The position numbers and the translations under genes were made by a program. From Dysgonomonas sp. UBA7710 (GTDB taxonomy: Bacteria; Bacteroidota; Bacteroidia; Bacteroidales; Dysgonomonadaceae): a DNA stretch of 64,000 nt. How positions within the stretch are numbered: position 1 is the stretch's first letter; each line of letters starts with the position of its first letter. The stretch covers positions 161,041 to 225,040 of the forward strand of contig NZ_DLFW01000041.1 of the NCBI RefSeq assembly GCF_002482385.1. Reading direction: 5' to 3'. A model generated the notes under the pieces. It saw nothing but the letters and a program-made list of their open reading frames with translations, was not told the origin of the DNA and did not search any database. Of the stretch, positions 33,557 to 43,677 are shown piece after piece.

Positions 33557-36500
33557 TTAGAATTTTACATTCATACCTACTGTTACAGTTTTGTTGAGCG
33601 GGTAACTATATCCATAATCACCTAATCCTCCCTTACTCTCGTCAGGATTTGTAAAAAATTCAGGATCGATATACTTTAATTTTGTAAATGTCAGTAGATT
33701 ATATGAACTAACATATACCCTTACATTCTGTATATTCAAAGTCGAAAGCCATTTCTTCGGAAGCGTATATCCCAATTCGATATTCTTTAACCTTAAATAT
33801 GCCCCGTTTTGAATATTAAATTCAGAATTGTAATTAGGGCTTGTACCTGTATAGGCATAATATCCACTTATCCATTCTGTAGCAGGATCGTAAGGACTTG
33901 CTGTCGGGTCTGACGGACGCCAGCGATCCAAAAACTGAGTAAGAGCATTTGTGTCTGCCCATAAAGGTTGATATAAAAACTGTCTTGGAGCGACATAACG
34001 TTTACCCCCGCCTTGCCAAAGCATAGTAAGGTCTATTCCTTTCCACGATGCAGATATAGTGATTCCGTAATAGATAAGCGGTGTCATACCGTTCATCGCA
34101 AGCGGATGTACATCCAGGTCATTTATTTGTCCGTCGCCATTCCAGTCTTGATATTGATAATCTCCCATAGTTGTACCACGGCCGATGTAAACAGGGTTAT
34201 GATATATCTGATCCCAGTTGGTGATACGTCCGTTTCCTCCATATCCCCACCATATATTATTGTAGCGGTCGTTGTTATTTTGGCGCCAGTTCAGATATGA
34301 GTTGCCTCGCTTCGATTGTTCGTAATAAATTGTTTTCACACGGGTAAACGACATATTACCTTTCACCTGATACTCAAAATCACCTATTTTATTGCGGTGG
34401 CTGAGTTCCAATTCGAAGCCTCTCGTAAGGTCACTGTTAAGATTTTCCTGCGGTTGAGCAGCACCTACGATTCCCGGAATCGATTGTGCCCGGGTTGCTA
34501 ATAAACCTGTACGTTTTCTCTGAAAATACTCGGCAGTTAGTCCAAAAAGACCGTTCCACGCATCCATGTCCAGACCGATATTCAGCATATCGGATTTATA
34601 CCAGGTAATTGCTGTGTTTGCCAATCCCTTATTGTTGGAACTATTAACAAATGATCCATCGAAAACATAACCGGAAGGTAAACCTGCACTATTGCCGCCC
34701 GAAGATGGATAGTAATATCCGGTCAAGAAATTATAGTCATTTGTTGAAGCATCATCAAGCATTCTGCCGTAAGATCCGCGTAATTTCAGATTATCAATGA
34801 ATTTAAGCGGTGATTTCTTAAAGAATCCCTCTTCCGATATACGCCAGGCTGCCATAACCGCCGGAGTTGTTGCCCAACGGGAATTATCCGGAAATCTTGA
34901 TGACGATTCATGTCGTAAAGTAAATTCGGCCAGATATTTCCCGGCAAAGTCATACTTAACACGGCCTACACAGGCATTATACGCGTAATCGTAAAGAGAT
35001 GAAGCGGCTGTAGACTGATTAATCTGCATTTTGTCTGTTATACCGGTAAATAGTTGATCCAACGGCAATAGAAGCTGCCTGTTTCCATAAAAATTATCTC
35101 CTTCTCTATGTGTATTTTCATAGAGTGCCATTGCCGATACATTATGCTTGCCAAATTGCCTGTCAAAACCGAGCTGAACATTCCACAGAGTACCATCTTT
35201 ACCATAAAAATAACGGGCTACCCTGTTAGGCGCATCACTCTGAGCATTCCATGTCTTGGCCGCGCCGCCCGAGTCGTAAAGTTTATAAGCTTTCATGAAT
35301 TCTTTATTGTCATTCAATGTATAATCGTAGCTATACATACCTTTCACATACAAGCCTTTAACGAACGGCATATCATATCTTAGCGAAGCATTCGACTGGA
35401 ACCATTTACTTTTGTATGAATTAGCACCTGTCATATCCTTGTTCATCATAGTTACCGGATTTTGCAGACCGCCATTGGTCGGTTGCCAGTATTGACCTTC
35501 CTCTTCATTGTAGTATACTTTATCCATCGGTTGCATAAGCCACATGCCACGTATTATATCACTGGAACCATATACTGACGATTGTCGCTCATCGAGTAAT
35601 CCGGCCAGATTCAAGTCGAACCGGAGATTTTTTGTAATCTGAGAAGAAATATTACTACGAATAGTATATTTCTCATAATTAATAGCATTTGTCTTCAAGA
35701 AACTCTCCTGAGTCTGATATCCGATGCTTGCATAATAGCTCAAAGCTTCTGTTCCACCTGTAGCACTTAATGTATGCATAGTCTGAGGTGCACTGCTGCG
35801 AAGAACCTCTTTTTTCCAATCGGTGCTCTGCATTGTGCCATTGCGGTAAGCATCGATCTGCTCATCTGTATAAGGACGGTTGGGACCGTCTACATTGTGC
35901 ATTGTGCGCTCGTTGAATAAGGTCATCCAGTCTACGGCATTTGCCAGATCCGGAAAATTTGTAGGCATCTGCCAGGACATATTTCCTGAATAACTAAGGT
36001 TGACCTTTCCTTTTTCACCTCTTTTGGTTGTAACCAAAATCACACCATTTGCCGAGTTGACACCATAAATAGCGGCCGAAGCATCTTTAAGTACAGAAAT
36101 ACTCTCGATATCCTCTGCATCCAAACGCGCCATATTACCACGTGGTACTCCGTCGATAACTATCAGCGGGGTTCCCAGGCCCCGTATATCCATTGAGCCA
36201 CTGAACTGGCCTGGTTCCGATGAATTCTGAACCACACGCAAGCCCGCGACTTTACCGGTAAGCATATTCTGCACGCTTTCATTTTTGGTAGTGATAATCT
36301 CTTCATTTTTAATGGCAGAAACCGCACCTGTCAATGTAGCTTTCTTTTGTACGCCATATCCTACAACTACCACTTCGTCCATAATCCTGCTGTCTGCTAC
36401 CAACACAATATTAAGGGAAGCGAGGGAGGTTTGATTCCCCACTTTTATTTCCTGCGTTACATATCCGATAGAAGATATTACCAATGTAGAATTTGGATTT

Positions 36501-36727
36501 ACCTTTATCGAAAAACTCCCGTCTACATCAGTCGCTATACCATTGGTAGTACCTTTCTCTACCACGCTTGCTCCTATAATGGCCTCATTCGTCGCATCTT
36601 TTACAACACCTGAAACCTCTGTCTTGCTTTGCTGCGAATAAAGATTTGCAGAGGCCAGCAATAATGTGGCACACATACAAATTTTAAGCAGGCTAAATAG
36701 ATTTAAGAAGTTAACTTTAAATTTCAT
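33557..36727 (-). CDS. SusC/RagA-family TonB-linked outer membrane transporter
   Basis: The 1056-residue protein has a signal peptide ending ASANLYSQQ, a CarboxypepD_reg-like domain at about 35-115 (VSGVVKDATNEAIIGASVVE) and the TonB-box region MDEVVVVGYGVQKKATLTGA. The plug has NMLTGKVAGLRVVQNSSEPG, MDIRGLGTPLIVIDGVPRG and SVLKDASAAIYGVNSANGVI, and the 22-strand barrel ends KTVTVGMNVKF. No STN domain is present, so control is not through the ECF/FecR route. It probably imports oligosaccharides trimmed from mannose-rich glycans. The 222 nt between it and the GH92 gene upstream show no clear promoter, so it may be read through from the mannosidase genes. Confidence 0.95.
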   Translation of the reverse strand: MKFKVNFLNLFSLLKICMCATLLLASANLYSQQSKTEVSGVVKDATNEAIIGASVVEKGTTNGIATDVDGSFSIKVNPNSTLVISSIGYVTQEIKVGNQTSLASLNIVLVADSRIMDEVVVVGYGVQKKATLTGAVSAIKNEEIITTKNESVQNMLTGKVAGLRVVQNSSEPGQFSGSMDIRGLGTPLIVIDGVPRGNMARLDAEDIESISVLKDASAAIYGVNSANGVILVTTKRGEKGKVNLSYSGNMSWQMPTNFPDLANAVDWMTLFNERTMHNVDGPNRPYTDEQIDAYRNGTMQSTDWKKEVLRSSAPQTMHTLSATGGTEALSYYASIGYQTQESFLKTNAINYEKYTIRSNISSQITKNLRFDLNLAGLLDERQSSVYGSSDIIRGMWLMQPMDKVYYNEEEGQYWQPTNGGLQNPVTMMNKDMTGANSYKSKWFQSNASLRYDMPFVKGLYVKGMYSYDYTLNDNKEFMKAYKLYDSGGAAKTWNAQSDAPNRVARYFYGKDGTLWNVQLGFDRQFGKHNVSAMALYENTHREGDNFYGNRQLLLPLDQLFTGITDKMQINQSTAASSLYDYAYNACVGRVKYDFAGKYLAEFTLRHESSSRFPDNSRWATTPAVMAAWRISEEGFFKKSPLKFIDNLKLRGSYGRMLDDASTNDYNFLTGYYYPSSGGNSAGLPSGYVFDGSFVNSSNNKGLANTAITWYKSDMLNIGLDMDAWNGLFGLTAEYFQRKRTGLLATRAQSIPGIVGAAQPQENLNSDLTRGFELELSHRNKIGDFEYQVKGNMSFTRVKTIYYEQSKRGNSYLNWRQNNNDRYNNIWWGYGGNGRITNWDQIYHNPVYIGRGTTMGDYQYQDWNGDGQINDLDVHPLAMNGMTPLIYYGITISASWKGIDLTMLWQGGGKRYVAPRQFLYQPLWADTNALTQFLDRWRPSDPTASPYDPATEWISGYYAYTGTSPNYNSEFNIQNGAYLRLKNIELGYTLPKKWLSTLNIQNVRVYVSSYNLLTFTKLKYIDPEFFTNPDESKGGLGDYGYSYPLNKTVTVGMNVKF

Positions 36728-36949
36728 ACTTCATAGTTTTTAATGTGTTTGATAAATCAATAATAAGTAACAGATAGAATTTGATGATATACTTTCGAAT
36801 CATAATTTATCCTTGTTATTTTACTTACTCAAATAATAAACAGGCCTGTGACCTTCATTTAAATTTCATTTTCACTTAAGCATTGCTAAGTAGCAGCATC
36901 AAACGAATCTTTCATTTTCATGGATTGTTTTTTAGTTAATATTTTAGAA

Positions 36950-39298
36950 TCATTTATTTAGTTCTGTGTTAGGTTTATCTGATAGCCTGATCGACATGCG
37001 GCCGCCTTTGACCACTTCCGAAAAAGGCAATTGAACCGTATTGTGCGGCTTTCCATTTACATCTACTGATTGGATGTAAATATTATCTTTGGTATTATTC
37101 AGTGTTTCTATCACAAACTTCTTACCCGGATAATAATCCTTGTTGAGCCTGATCGTAATTTTATCGAACAACGGGCTACCAATCTGGAATGTAGGATCTA
37201 TCCCGGTCAAACCTTTTACATCGAAAAGTCCTATTGCCGCCATTACATACCATGCACCCAATTGCCCCTGATCTTCATCTTGCCCGTAACCATAGCCGTG
37301 TATGCCTTCTACTCCGTAGAATTCGTTACAGATAGCCCTCACCCATTTTTGAGACAGATATGGTTTCCCCGAAAAGTTGAACAACCAGGAGATATGCAGA
37401 TTCGGCTGATTGCCATGATTGTAATATGTATGCAAACCTGCGAATGCATCTATAGTCTCTCCTCCACCAAATATATTCTTTTGTGATATCTGGAATGTGC
37501 TGTCGAGACGTACATTAAAATCATCAGCCCCTATCAGTTTTATAAGTTCATCTATTTGATGAGGTACATAGTATGTGTACTGGATTGCATTACCCTCCTG
37601 AAATCCTATCCATGGTGCAAACGGATCGAAGTCTTTTATAAATTCGCCCTTGTCGTCGCGCGGACGTATCAGTTTTGTCTCAGGATCGAAGAGAGTTTTC
37701 CAGCCCTCCGATAACTTCGATAAAAGTTTATAATCATCCTCTTTATTCAAATGCTTTGCCATCTGAGCCACAGCAAAACTACTGAATGAATATTCCATTG
37801 TATGCGATGCTCCGAAACCCGAACCTTCGGGAGTCGTACGCATAGACAGGCCGGTTGTATAAGGTGAGTAACCCCTGTTTACGAACTGCTCCACATCCAG
37901 CTTACCTGCTCCTGCCAAACGGTCTTTTCCATCTACTTCATTCTTCAGGGCCGCCTCGTATGCAGTATTCACATCAAAGTCGCGGATACCGCAATTATAA
38001 GCTGCCGCAATAGCCAGACTGGTAAAATTAGTTCCTACACCCGATACATATTTGCTACAGGCAATACCATCGCCCAGCCACCCGGCATCTTTATAAACAA
38101 GAAGCTGGCTTTGTATCCAGTCCGAATAATATTCGGGATAAGCAACCGCCCACAATTGAGTAAGATTCCAGAATGCGCCCCAAATAGCATCCGTATTATA
38201 ATGATTATGAACCGGTTTTCCTTTTTCATTCAGTGGTATCTGCCCTACCCCGCCATCATTCTTCGGATAAGTTCCGTTTACATCGCTTGCTAACCCACGG
38301 CCAAGCAGCGCATGATACAAACCTGTATAGAATTTCACACGATCGTTATATTCCCCGCCTTCCACTTCTATGCGGCCAAGATATTCTTCCCATGTATCCG
38401 TCGCATTTTTATGAGCTTTGTCGAAACTCATATTTTTAGCTTCAGTTTCCATATTCAGGCGTGCATTTTCTATAGAAGTATAGGATAGTCCTATCTTCAC
38501 ATTTACAGCCTCCTGCTCTCTGGTATTGAATTTGAAATACAGCCCGGCTCCGACACCTGTCTGAGTCTTCGAATCGGGATATACAGTATCTTTCACAAAT
38601 GAGCCGAACGCGGTTGGTTTCTTATCCAGTTCCGCACTGAAATACATAGACACAGTAGCGCCTTTTTGATATATATTCACATAGACCGGCGTAGTGGTAA
38701 CCCATCCTTCTATACGTCCCTCGTCTGTGTATGTCACCGAGGCTTCTTTCACATAACCGCTTTCTCCCTGACGGTTACCGATATCGAATATCAGATTAGC
38801 TTCCTTAGACGCAGGGAACGTATAACGATGAAAGCCCACACGCTTTGTAGCCGTTAGTTCGGCTTTCACATTGTAGTCTTTGAGTAATACGGAATAGTAT
38901 CCCGGAGAAGCGGATTCATCTTTTTTGTCGAAAGATGAGCGATAACCGCTCTCAACACTATCCAATGTTCCCGGAACAGTTTGCAGTTTGCCGACTGTAG
39001 GTGCTATAACAACGCCACCAATCTGGAACTCATGAAAATTAGCAAAACCCTCGATGGAAGTATGCCTGGCATCGTAACCAACAGCCTGCCATCCACCCGT
39101 ATTTCCTAAGTGTCCGTCTGTAGACGGAGCGAGTTTAGCCATACCGAACGGAACGGCAGCCGGTGTATAAAAGAACCAGCGAGAATGGGCAGTCCCAATG
39201 CCCGGATCGACATAATCAGACAAGAGAGGCTTTTTCTCGCAAGACGCTATTATACAAGAAAATGCAAGTACTGTGATTGGAATAATTCGTTTTATCAT
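36950..39298 (-). CDS. GH92 alpha-mannosidase, lipoprotein
   Basis: The 782-residue protein has a lipoprotein signal ending CIIASC at residue 20. The GH92 N-terminal domain begins DYVDPGIGTAHSRWFFYTPA, and the (alpha/alpha)6 catalytic domain carries the usual motifs. FQEGNAIQYTYYVPHQ holds the Glu proposed as general acid, and GYGYGQDEDQGQLGAWYVM holds the base Asp residues. GH92 enzymes are calcium-dependent exo-alpha-mannosidases acting on N-glycans or yeast mannan. The lipid anchor places it in the periplasm or at the surface. It lies 21 nt after GH38, so the two are cotranscribed. Linkage preference cannot be stated. Confidence 0.95.
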   Translation of the reverse strand: MIKRIIPITVLAFSCIIASCEKKPLLSDYVDPGIGTAHSRWFFYTPAAVPFGMAKLAPSTDGHLGNTGGWQAVGYDARHTSIEGFANFHEFQIGGVVIAPTVGKLQTVPGTLDSVESGYRSSFDKKDESASPGYYSVLLKDYNVKAELTATKRVGFHRYTFPASKEANLIFDIGNRQGESGYVKEASVTYTDEGRIEGWVTTTPVYVNIYQKGATVSMYFSAELDKKPTAFGSFVKDTVYPDSKTQTGVGAGLYFKFNTREQEAVNVKIGLSYTSIENARLNMETEAKNMSFDKAHKNATDTWEEYLGRIEVEGGEYNDRVKFYTGLYHALLGRGLASDVNGTYPKNDGGVGQIPLNEKGKPVHNHYNTDAIWGAFWNLTQLWAVAYPEYYSDWIQSQLLVYKDAGWLGDGIACSKYVSGVGTNFTSLAIAAAYNCGIRDFDVNTAYEAALKNEVDGKDRLAGAGKLDVEQFVNRGYSPYTTGLSMRTTPEGSGFGASHTMEYSFSSFAVAQMAKHLNKEDDYKLLSKLSEGWKTLFDPETKLIRPRDDKGEFIKDFDPFAPWIGFQEGNAIQYTYYVPHQIDELIKLIGADDFNVRLDSTFQISQKNIFGGGETIDAFAGLHTYYNHGNQPNLHISWLFNFSGKPYLSQKWVRAICNEFYGVEGIHGYGYGQDEDQGQLGAWYVMAAIGLFDVKGLTGIDPTFQIGSPLFDKITIRLNKDYYPGKKFVIETLNNTKDNIYIQSVDVNGKPHNTVQLPFSEVVKGGRMSIRLSDKPNTELNK

Positions 39299-39319
39299 AT
39301 TATAAAATTGTTTTTCGGT

Positions 39320-42300
39320 TTATTTTTTACTGATAACTTTCAAGGTTATGCATTCATAAGGTTTAAGCCAAAAAGAAGAATCATCGAACTCCCCTGTTTT
39401 TTGCTGGTTATGATCGCAGAGGTATACTTCATCAGCCTGCATTCTGTTCCAGATAAATGAAGAATGTACACTCTGGTCATTGAGGTTCAGTAAACGGATA
39501 ATATAGCCTTTGCCATCGTCGGAAGGCTTTATTGTAGAAACTGAAATCTGATTCTTACCTTTAAGCCTGAAAAGATTATCTATTCCGACAGGTTTTTCAG
39601 AAACAACCGCAATCATTTTTTGCGCCTGTTCCGTGCCTTGCTTCTTCAGTTGCTGATCGAACGGATCGAAAAACTCCAGTGAGTAGCGGAATGTCGCGAT
39701 ACCTTCCTGAGAGGCTTTGTAATTTGTCCTCCATGAGTTATTCATCACCCACGAATATATCTTCGGAGAAATCAAAGCCGAAGACCACCAGCCAAGCCCG
39801 CCTCCTTCCTTACGCCATACATCGCTGGTCATCTCTCCCAGTTCTACGAAAGGAGCATCCGTTGTTGTCAGGTAGATACCATGGCTAAGATTGCTTGCAC
39901 TGATGCCATTCTGTATCGAATAGTAATTTTTATTCACTCCTGCCAACTGGTCACGCTCGGGATGCATATCCCCCATTGCCAGATCCATTTTGATATCTGC
40001 ATGGGCTATATTGAAAGGGAAAATAAAGCGGACATTTTCCGGCTTATAAATATTTTCTTTATCTATAGTGTTCAAAATATCTACGCGGCCCAACTGTTTA
40101 TAGACCGTAATATCCCTCCATAACGAACGGCAACCCGGCGCATCCGACTCTACGCGCAAGGTCGCTGCAACTTCGCCATCGTCCAGTACAATAATCCGTT
40201 TGATATTATCCACCCATTGCGGGTCTGAAGCGAAACGCCCTGTGTAGATATAATCATTCAAACCTCGCTCTGACGCATAATTATATTCCTCACCAACCTT
40301 TATAAAAGAAGAAATTGTACCTTTTCTCTTATCTATTTCTACCTTTACAATGCCATTATCCAGTATATTATCATTTACCATCGTGGATATATTCGACTTC
40401 TTTCCCTTATCATCAGTGATCTTGTAAGCTACGGAGGAAAGGGCCGGAATGTCTTTTGCCATAAATATCCATCTGCCGTCGTGCAATTTCTGCAAAGGAA
40501 TCATCTCGCCTGATGGGCTTTCCAATACTTTACCGGTCAGATCGTTATCGTTATCAATCGTCACTACATCAGTTCTTTTCCACAGATTCGTATTGAATAC
40601 ATGTATATAGCCGCCTTTGTCGGATTTCATTTCTGAAAAGACATCGGTATAGAGTTTTCTCGACTGCATATCTGCATTATCCGCATATAATTTCTTTCCT
40701 GCCCACAGTTTTTTTGTAAACTCCGATTCAGGTTCAGGTCCACTGGCCGAGGCCCCCCAGGTATGCTCCGAAAACAAGACGACATTCTTCCATGCTTCCA
40801 GAAAATCGTTTGCGGGAAACTGCTTCGGATTAAATATACTCCATAGTATCTCCGTCTGGTTCAGACGCTCCGAGCTTTCACGGTTCATAGCCAGTTCACG
40901 GGCAGTGGAAGCGGCTCCGTCTTCCCATGTAGGAGTTATATCGCCACCATAAACCGGGATCTCATCGCCGTATTGTTTTTCAAACTCAGTGAAAAGTTCT
41001 TTGGTTGTACCTATATAAAATTGGGGTGATTCGTATTTTTCATTCCATTCTTTTATTACATCCGGCATCCACTGATCGGGCGGCCCGTTATCTCCGTTTA
41101 CCGTATAGCGCAGATAAGTAGTAGCATACGGATATTCCTTCGATTCCAAATCGGTAAGGTATTCCCATATAGGAGTGACTCCACAGGCCGAAAGTCTGTT
41201 TATCAACCAGCCATGAAACCATGAATATCCCCTGCCGGTCTGCCAAAACAATACTTTTTCCTTACCAGACTGAGACAGCCAGTAAAACGGTTTATCACCC
41301 CACTTCACATGCAGGTGTGCAGCCCTGTCGTTACCAACCTTTCCATAGAAAGGCACATAGTTGGGTCCTGATGAATAGTATTTCACACCATTCTGAGCCA
41401 TTGCCGTAACCATCCCCCACGATTGTCCGGGAACATCGCTCATCATCGCCGTATTGAATTCCACTCCTGTCAACCCAGAAATACGATGCGCATCATCGAA
41501 CATATGCATCAGTTCCTCCTGCTTGCAAATTCCGGTGAGTATGCTGCCCAAAGATGCATCGACGCCAATAATACCGTCTTTTATAGCCTGGATCATCTTA
41601 TCACCTTTTTCCGTTCCTTTGTAATGATCGAGATATCCCATCAAAGCCCATGTAGCCTCCGAATTCCATTTGAACCGTGACCCCTCGGGATTATCGGCCG
41701 TACGCTCCGCCAGTTCCAGTGCCCGCTCAAAATTGCGCCATTGCAGTTTCATTACATCATCCTGCGCATGTGTATAACCTATGTCCAAATGCGAATGAGG
41801 TAAGAAATACAGTTTCCACCTGCGGGCTCCCAAAACAGTATAACTATCGGCTAAATTGCCCTGTCTGCTGCGAAGATTCACCGATACTTCGGCACTCTCC
41901 TCCATATAGCCTGCCGGAAACCGTCCCTCGATTACAGTTGTTCCTATCGCGGATGGCTTGATGTTCTCCGTCCATTTCCGTCCGTTTATATCGAAATCGA
42001 GTTGACCTCCACAAAACAGGGGCGCATCAAACTTCAATGTATATTCACGGGTCGGCCCTTTATCCGTTTTCAAATATCCTTGTGAAGCAACTAAAGACAT
42101 CTTGCTTAATGGAGCAAGTTTTGCTATCTGTTTGTTTTCCTTCCGGTAGAATCTTATCTCACTCAGTCCGTAATAATTTACATTCTGCTGCATATCAATA
42201 GCTTCCCTGATTATATATTTGTCTTCAGGGTCGTAATAATTACCGTTTCCATCAGCATCGGCTGTAAAACATATATATTTCGCCTTAATTCCTCCTGTAT

Positions 42301-42805
42301 CAAATGTGAAATTTGCAGGCTCGGGATTCTGCCCTTTCGATTCATTTATAATATGATAGTCCAGTCCATTGTTTTTCAAGAGTTTCCACGTATTCCCATC
42401 AGCAGAGTATTCTATGTATACTTTCTTCAATCCCCTGCGTGTATGCTGACTTTGGTTGTCATTCCATATTCTGATTAAATCGACATGTGCAGGATCTGAT
42501 GTTTTTCCTATCTCGCACATAAACCAGACAATGCCCTCTTTGGTAAATCCATTAGCTCTCACCTTATGTATAGAAGCCTGAGATGTCCACATTGTATGTC
42601 CAAGATTATGCGCTATATGCATATCTCCGTTCATTCCTTCGCCATTAACAGCCATCATAGCTGTCGCCCCCGGCAATTCACTACTTGCCGTTGCCTGAAT
42701 CTGATCGGATGGAATCTGAGTATATACTTTGGTGCTTTGTGCATATATTCCGATGGTATTCACTAAGATCAGAAGAGAAAAGATGCCTTTTCTTATCATC
42801 CTCAT
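39320..42805 (-). CDS. GH38 alpha-mannosidase with N-terminal discoidin-like domain
   Basis: The 1161-residue protein has a signal peptide ending NTIGIYAQS. An F5/8 type C (discoidin-like) domain spans about 30-195 (ATASSELPGATAMMAVNGEG, GLKKVYIEYSADGNTWKLL). The GH38 catalytic domain begins near residue 330 with LYFLPHSHLDIGYTHAQDDV, where His and Asp bind zinc; FNTAMMSDVPGQSWGM carries the probable nucleophile Asp. The C-terminal GH38 beta domains follow (IFPFNIAHADIKMDLA). Exported GH38 enzymes with this domain are less usual than the cytoplasmic kind and should trim alpha-mannosides outside or in the periplasm. It is first in the operon, with operators upstream. Confidence 0.92.
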   Translation of the reverse strand: MRMIRKGIFSLLILVNTIGIYAQSTKVYTQIPSDQIQATASSELPGATAMMAVNGEGMNGDMHIAHNLGHTMWTSQASIHKVRANGFTKEGIVWFMCEIGKTSDPAHVDLIRIWNDNQSQHTRRGLKKVYIEYSADGNTWKLLKNNGLDYHIINESKGQNPEPANFTFDTGGIKAKYICFTADADGNGNYYDPEDKYIIREAIDMQQNVNYYGLSEIRFYRKENKQIAKLAPLSKMSLVASQGYLKTDKGPTREYTLKFDAPLFCGGQLDFDINGRKWTENIKPSAIGTTVIEGRFPAGYMEESAEVSVNLRSRQGNLADSYTVLGARRWKLYFLPHSHLDIGYTHAQDDVMKLQWRNFERALELAERTADNPEGSRFKWNSEATWALMGYLDHYKGTEKGDKMIQAIKDGIIGVDASLGSILTGICKQEELMHMFDDAHRISGLTGVEFNTAMMSDVPGQSWGMVTAMAQNGVKYYSSGPNYVPFYGKVGNDRAAHLHVKWGDKPFYWLSQSGKEKVLFWQTGRGYSWFHGWLINRLSACGVTPIWEYLTDLESKEYPYATTYLRYTVNGDNGPPDQWMPDVIKEWNEKYESPQFYIGTTKELFTEFEKQYGDEIPVYGGDITPTWEDGAASTARELAMNRESSERLNQTEILWSIFNPKQFPANDFLEAWKNVVLFSEHTWGASASGPEPESEFTKKLWAGKKLYADNADMQSRKLYTDVFSEMKSDKGGYIHVFNTNLWKRTDVVTIDNDNDLTGKVLESPSGEMIPLQKLHDGRWIFMAKDIPALSSVAYKITDDKGKKSNISTMVNDNILDNGIVKVEIDKRKGTISSFIKVGEEYNYASERGLNDYIYTGRFASDPQWVDNIKRIIVLDDGEVAATLRVESDAPGCRSLWRDITVYKQLGRVDILNTIDKENIYKPENVRFIFPFNIAHADIKMDLAMGDMHPERDQLAGVNKNYYSIQNGISASNLSHGIYLTTTDAPFVELGEMTSDVWRKEGGGLGWWSSALISPKIYSWVMNNSWRTNYKASQEGIATFRYSLEFFDPFDQQLKKQGTEQAQKMIAVVSEKPVGIDNLFRLKGKNQISVSTIKPSDDGKGYIIRLLNLNDQSVHSSFIWNRMQADEVYLCDHNQQKTGEFDDSSFWLKPYECITLKVISKK

Positions 42806-43002
42806 ATTTTTAGATTATTTGTTAGTATTAATGGTTAATCATGTTAGTTATAGATAACTCATTTTATAAAGAAGAAATTTCTCCCTGATTTGAACTATGA
42901 TAAAATGAGCACTTTCGAGTATTTTAGCCTGTTTTCAAATTCGAAAACACCTCCATTCCCCAAGTTAGTATATCCTATTTTTCTTTTTGCTCAGCTTTTG
43001 CA

Positions 43003-43018
43003 ATATGTATGAACATAT
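43003..43018. promoter_or_regulatory. GntR-type operator, GH38 side
   Basis: ATATGTATGAACATAT is identical to the operator before the isomerase operon. It is 200 nt from the GH38 start codon and nearest to it of the four sites. Confidence 0.7.
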
Positions 43019-43215
43019 TTTCAGATTGCTAATATATAAAATGTTTTTATCTTAAACATTATTTTCGATTATTTTTTTCAATAAATAGAATTCATCAAAA
43101 TAATAAATAACAATTAAATAGCTGTATATAAAATATATAAATATAATATACAAAACATTTTTAACTATGTTAAATATTAATTAAATATCAACAAACCTGT
43201 AAATACATAATAATT

Positions 43216-43231
43216 AATTGTTCATACAATT
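43216..43231. promoter_or_regulatory. Variant GntR-type operator in the divergent region
   Basis: On the minus strand it reads AATTGTATGAACAATT: the inner TGTATGAACA is unchanged and the outer bases are altered while symmetry is kept, as expected for a weaker but functional site. Confidence 0.45.
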
Positions 43232-43486
43232 ATATAAAAAGTAAAAAGAATACAGGGATAATATTAAAACAGCCTGATCCTCAATAATTATAACCCCATA
43301 TCCTTCTCTCAAAGATGAATAGAAGATGAATAAAGAACCAATCAAACCTTAACACGAGCATATTTTAAAAATAAAAGCAAATAACTAGTCATCCACCCTG
43401 CCATCATCCATTAACGTACATTCATCGTAAGATTACAGGCAAGAATACCGTACACATACATCTAACCTCCATCTATATGTCACAAT

Positions 43487-43502
43487 TAATGTATGAACAT
43501 AT
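43487..43502. promoter_or_regulatory. GntR-type operator, middle of the divergent region
   Basis: Positions 43489-43502 read ATGTATGAACATAT, an exact copy of the shared 14-mer. A partial -7-like TATATGTC lies just upstream at about 43474. Confidence 0.65.
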
Positions 43503-43567
43503 TTAAATAAAAAAAGGAAAGGGAGAATAACTATAGGAATAATAATCACAAAAAACAATCTTAATAT

Positions 43568-43622
43568 TTTGAATATTAGAAAAAACTAATTTACTTTACA
43601 TCCCAATAATGTATGAACATAT
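43568..43622 (+). promoter_or_regulatory. GH92 promoter with downstream GntR-type operator
   Basis: TTTG (43568-43571), 20 nt, then TACTTTAC (43592-43599, one or two changes from TAnnTTTG) form the promoter. The exact operator 14-mer ATGTATGAACATAT follows at 43609-43622, near the expected start site. The order promoter then operator is the same as before the isomerase gene. Confidence 0.6.
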
Positions 43623-43677
43623 ATATAATAATAAGCTAACCCAATAAAGATCTAACCCAATAAACACATAAATTAAT

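Larger units (their letters stand above)
42806..43677. other. 872-nt divergent control region of the mannosidase genes
   Basis: No gene is seen. The region is strongly A+T-rich and holds three copies of the 14-bp operator plus one variant (43003, 43216, 43487, 43609), and one good plus-strand promoter (43568-43599). No full-consensus promoter facing the GH38 gene was found. Confidence 0.65.
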
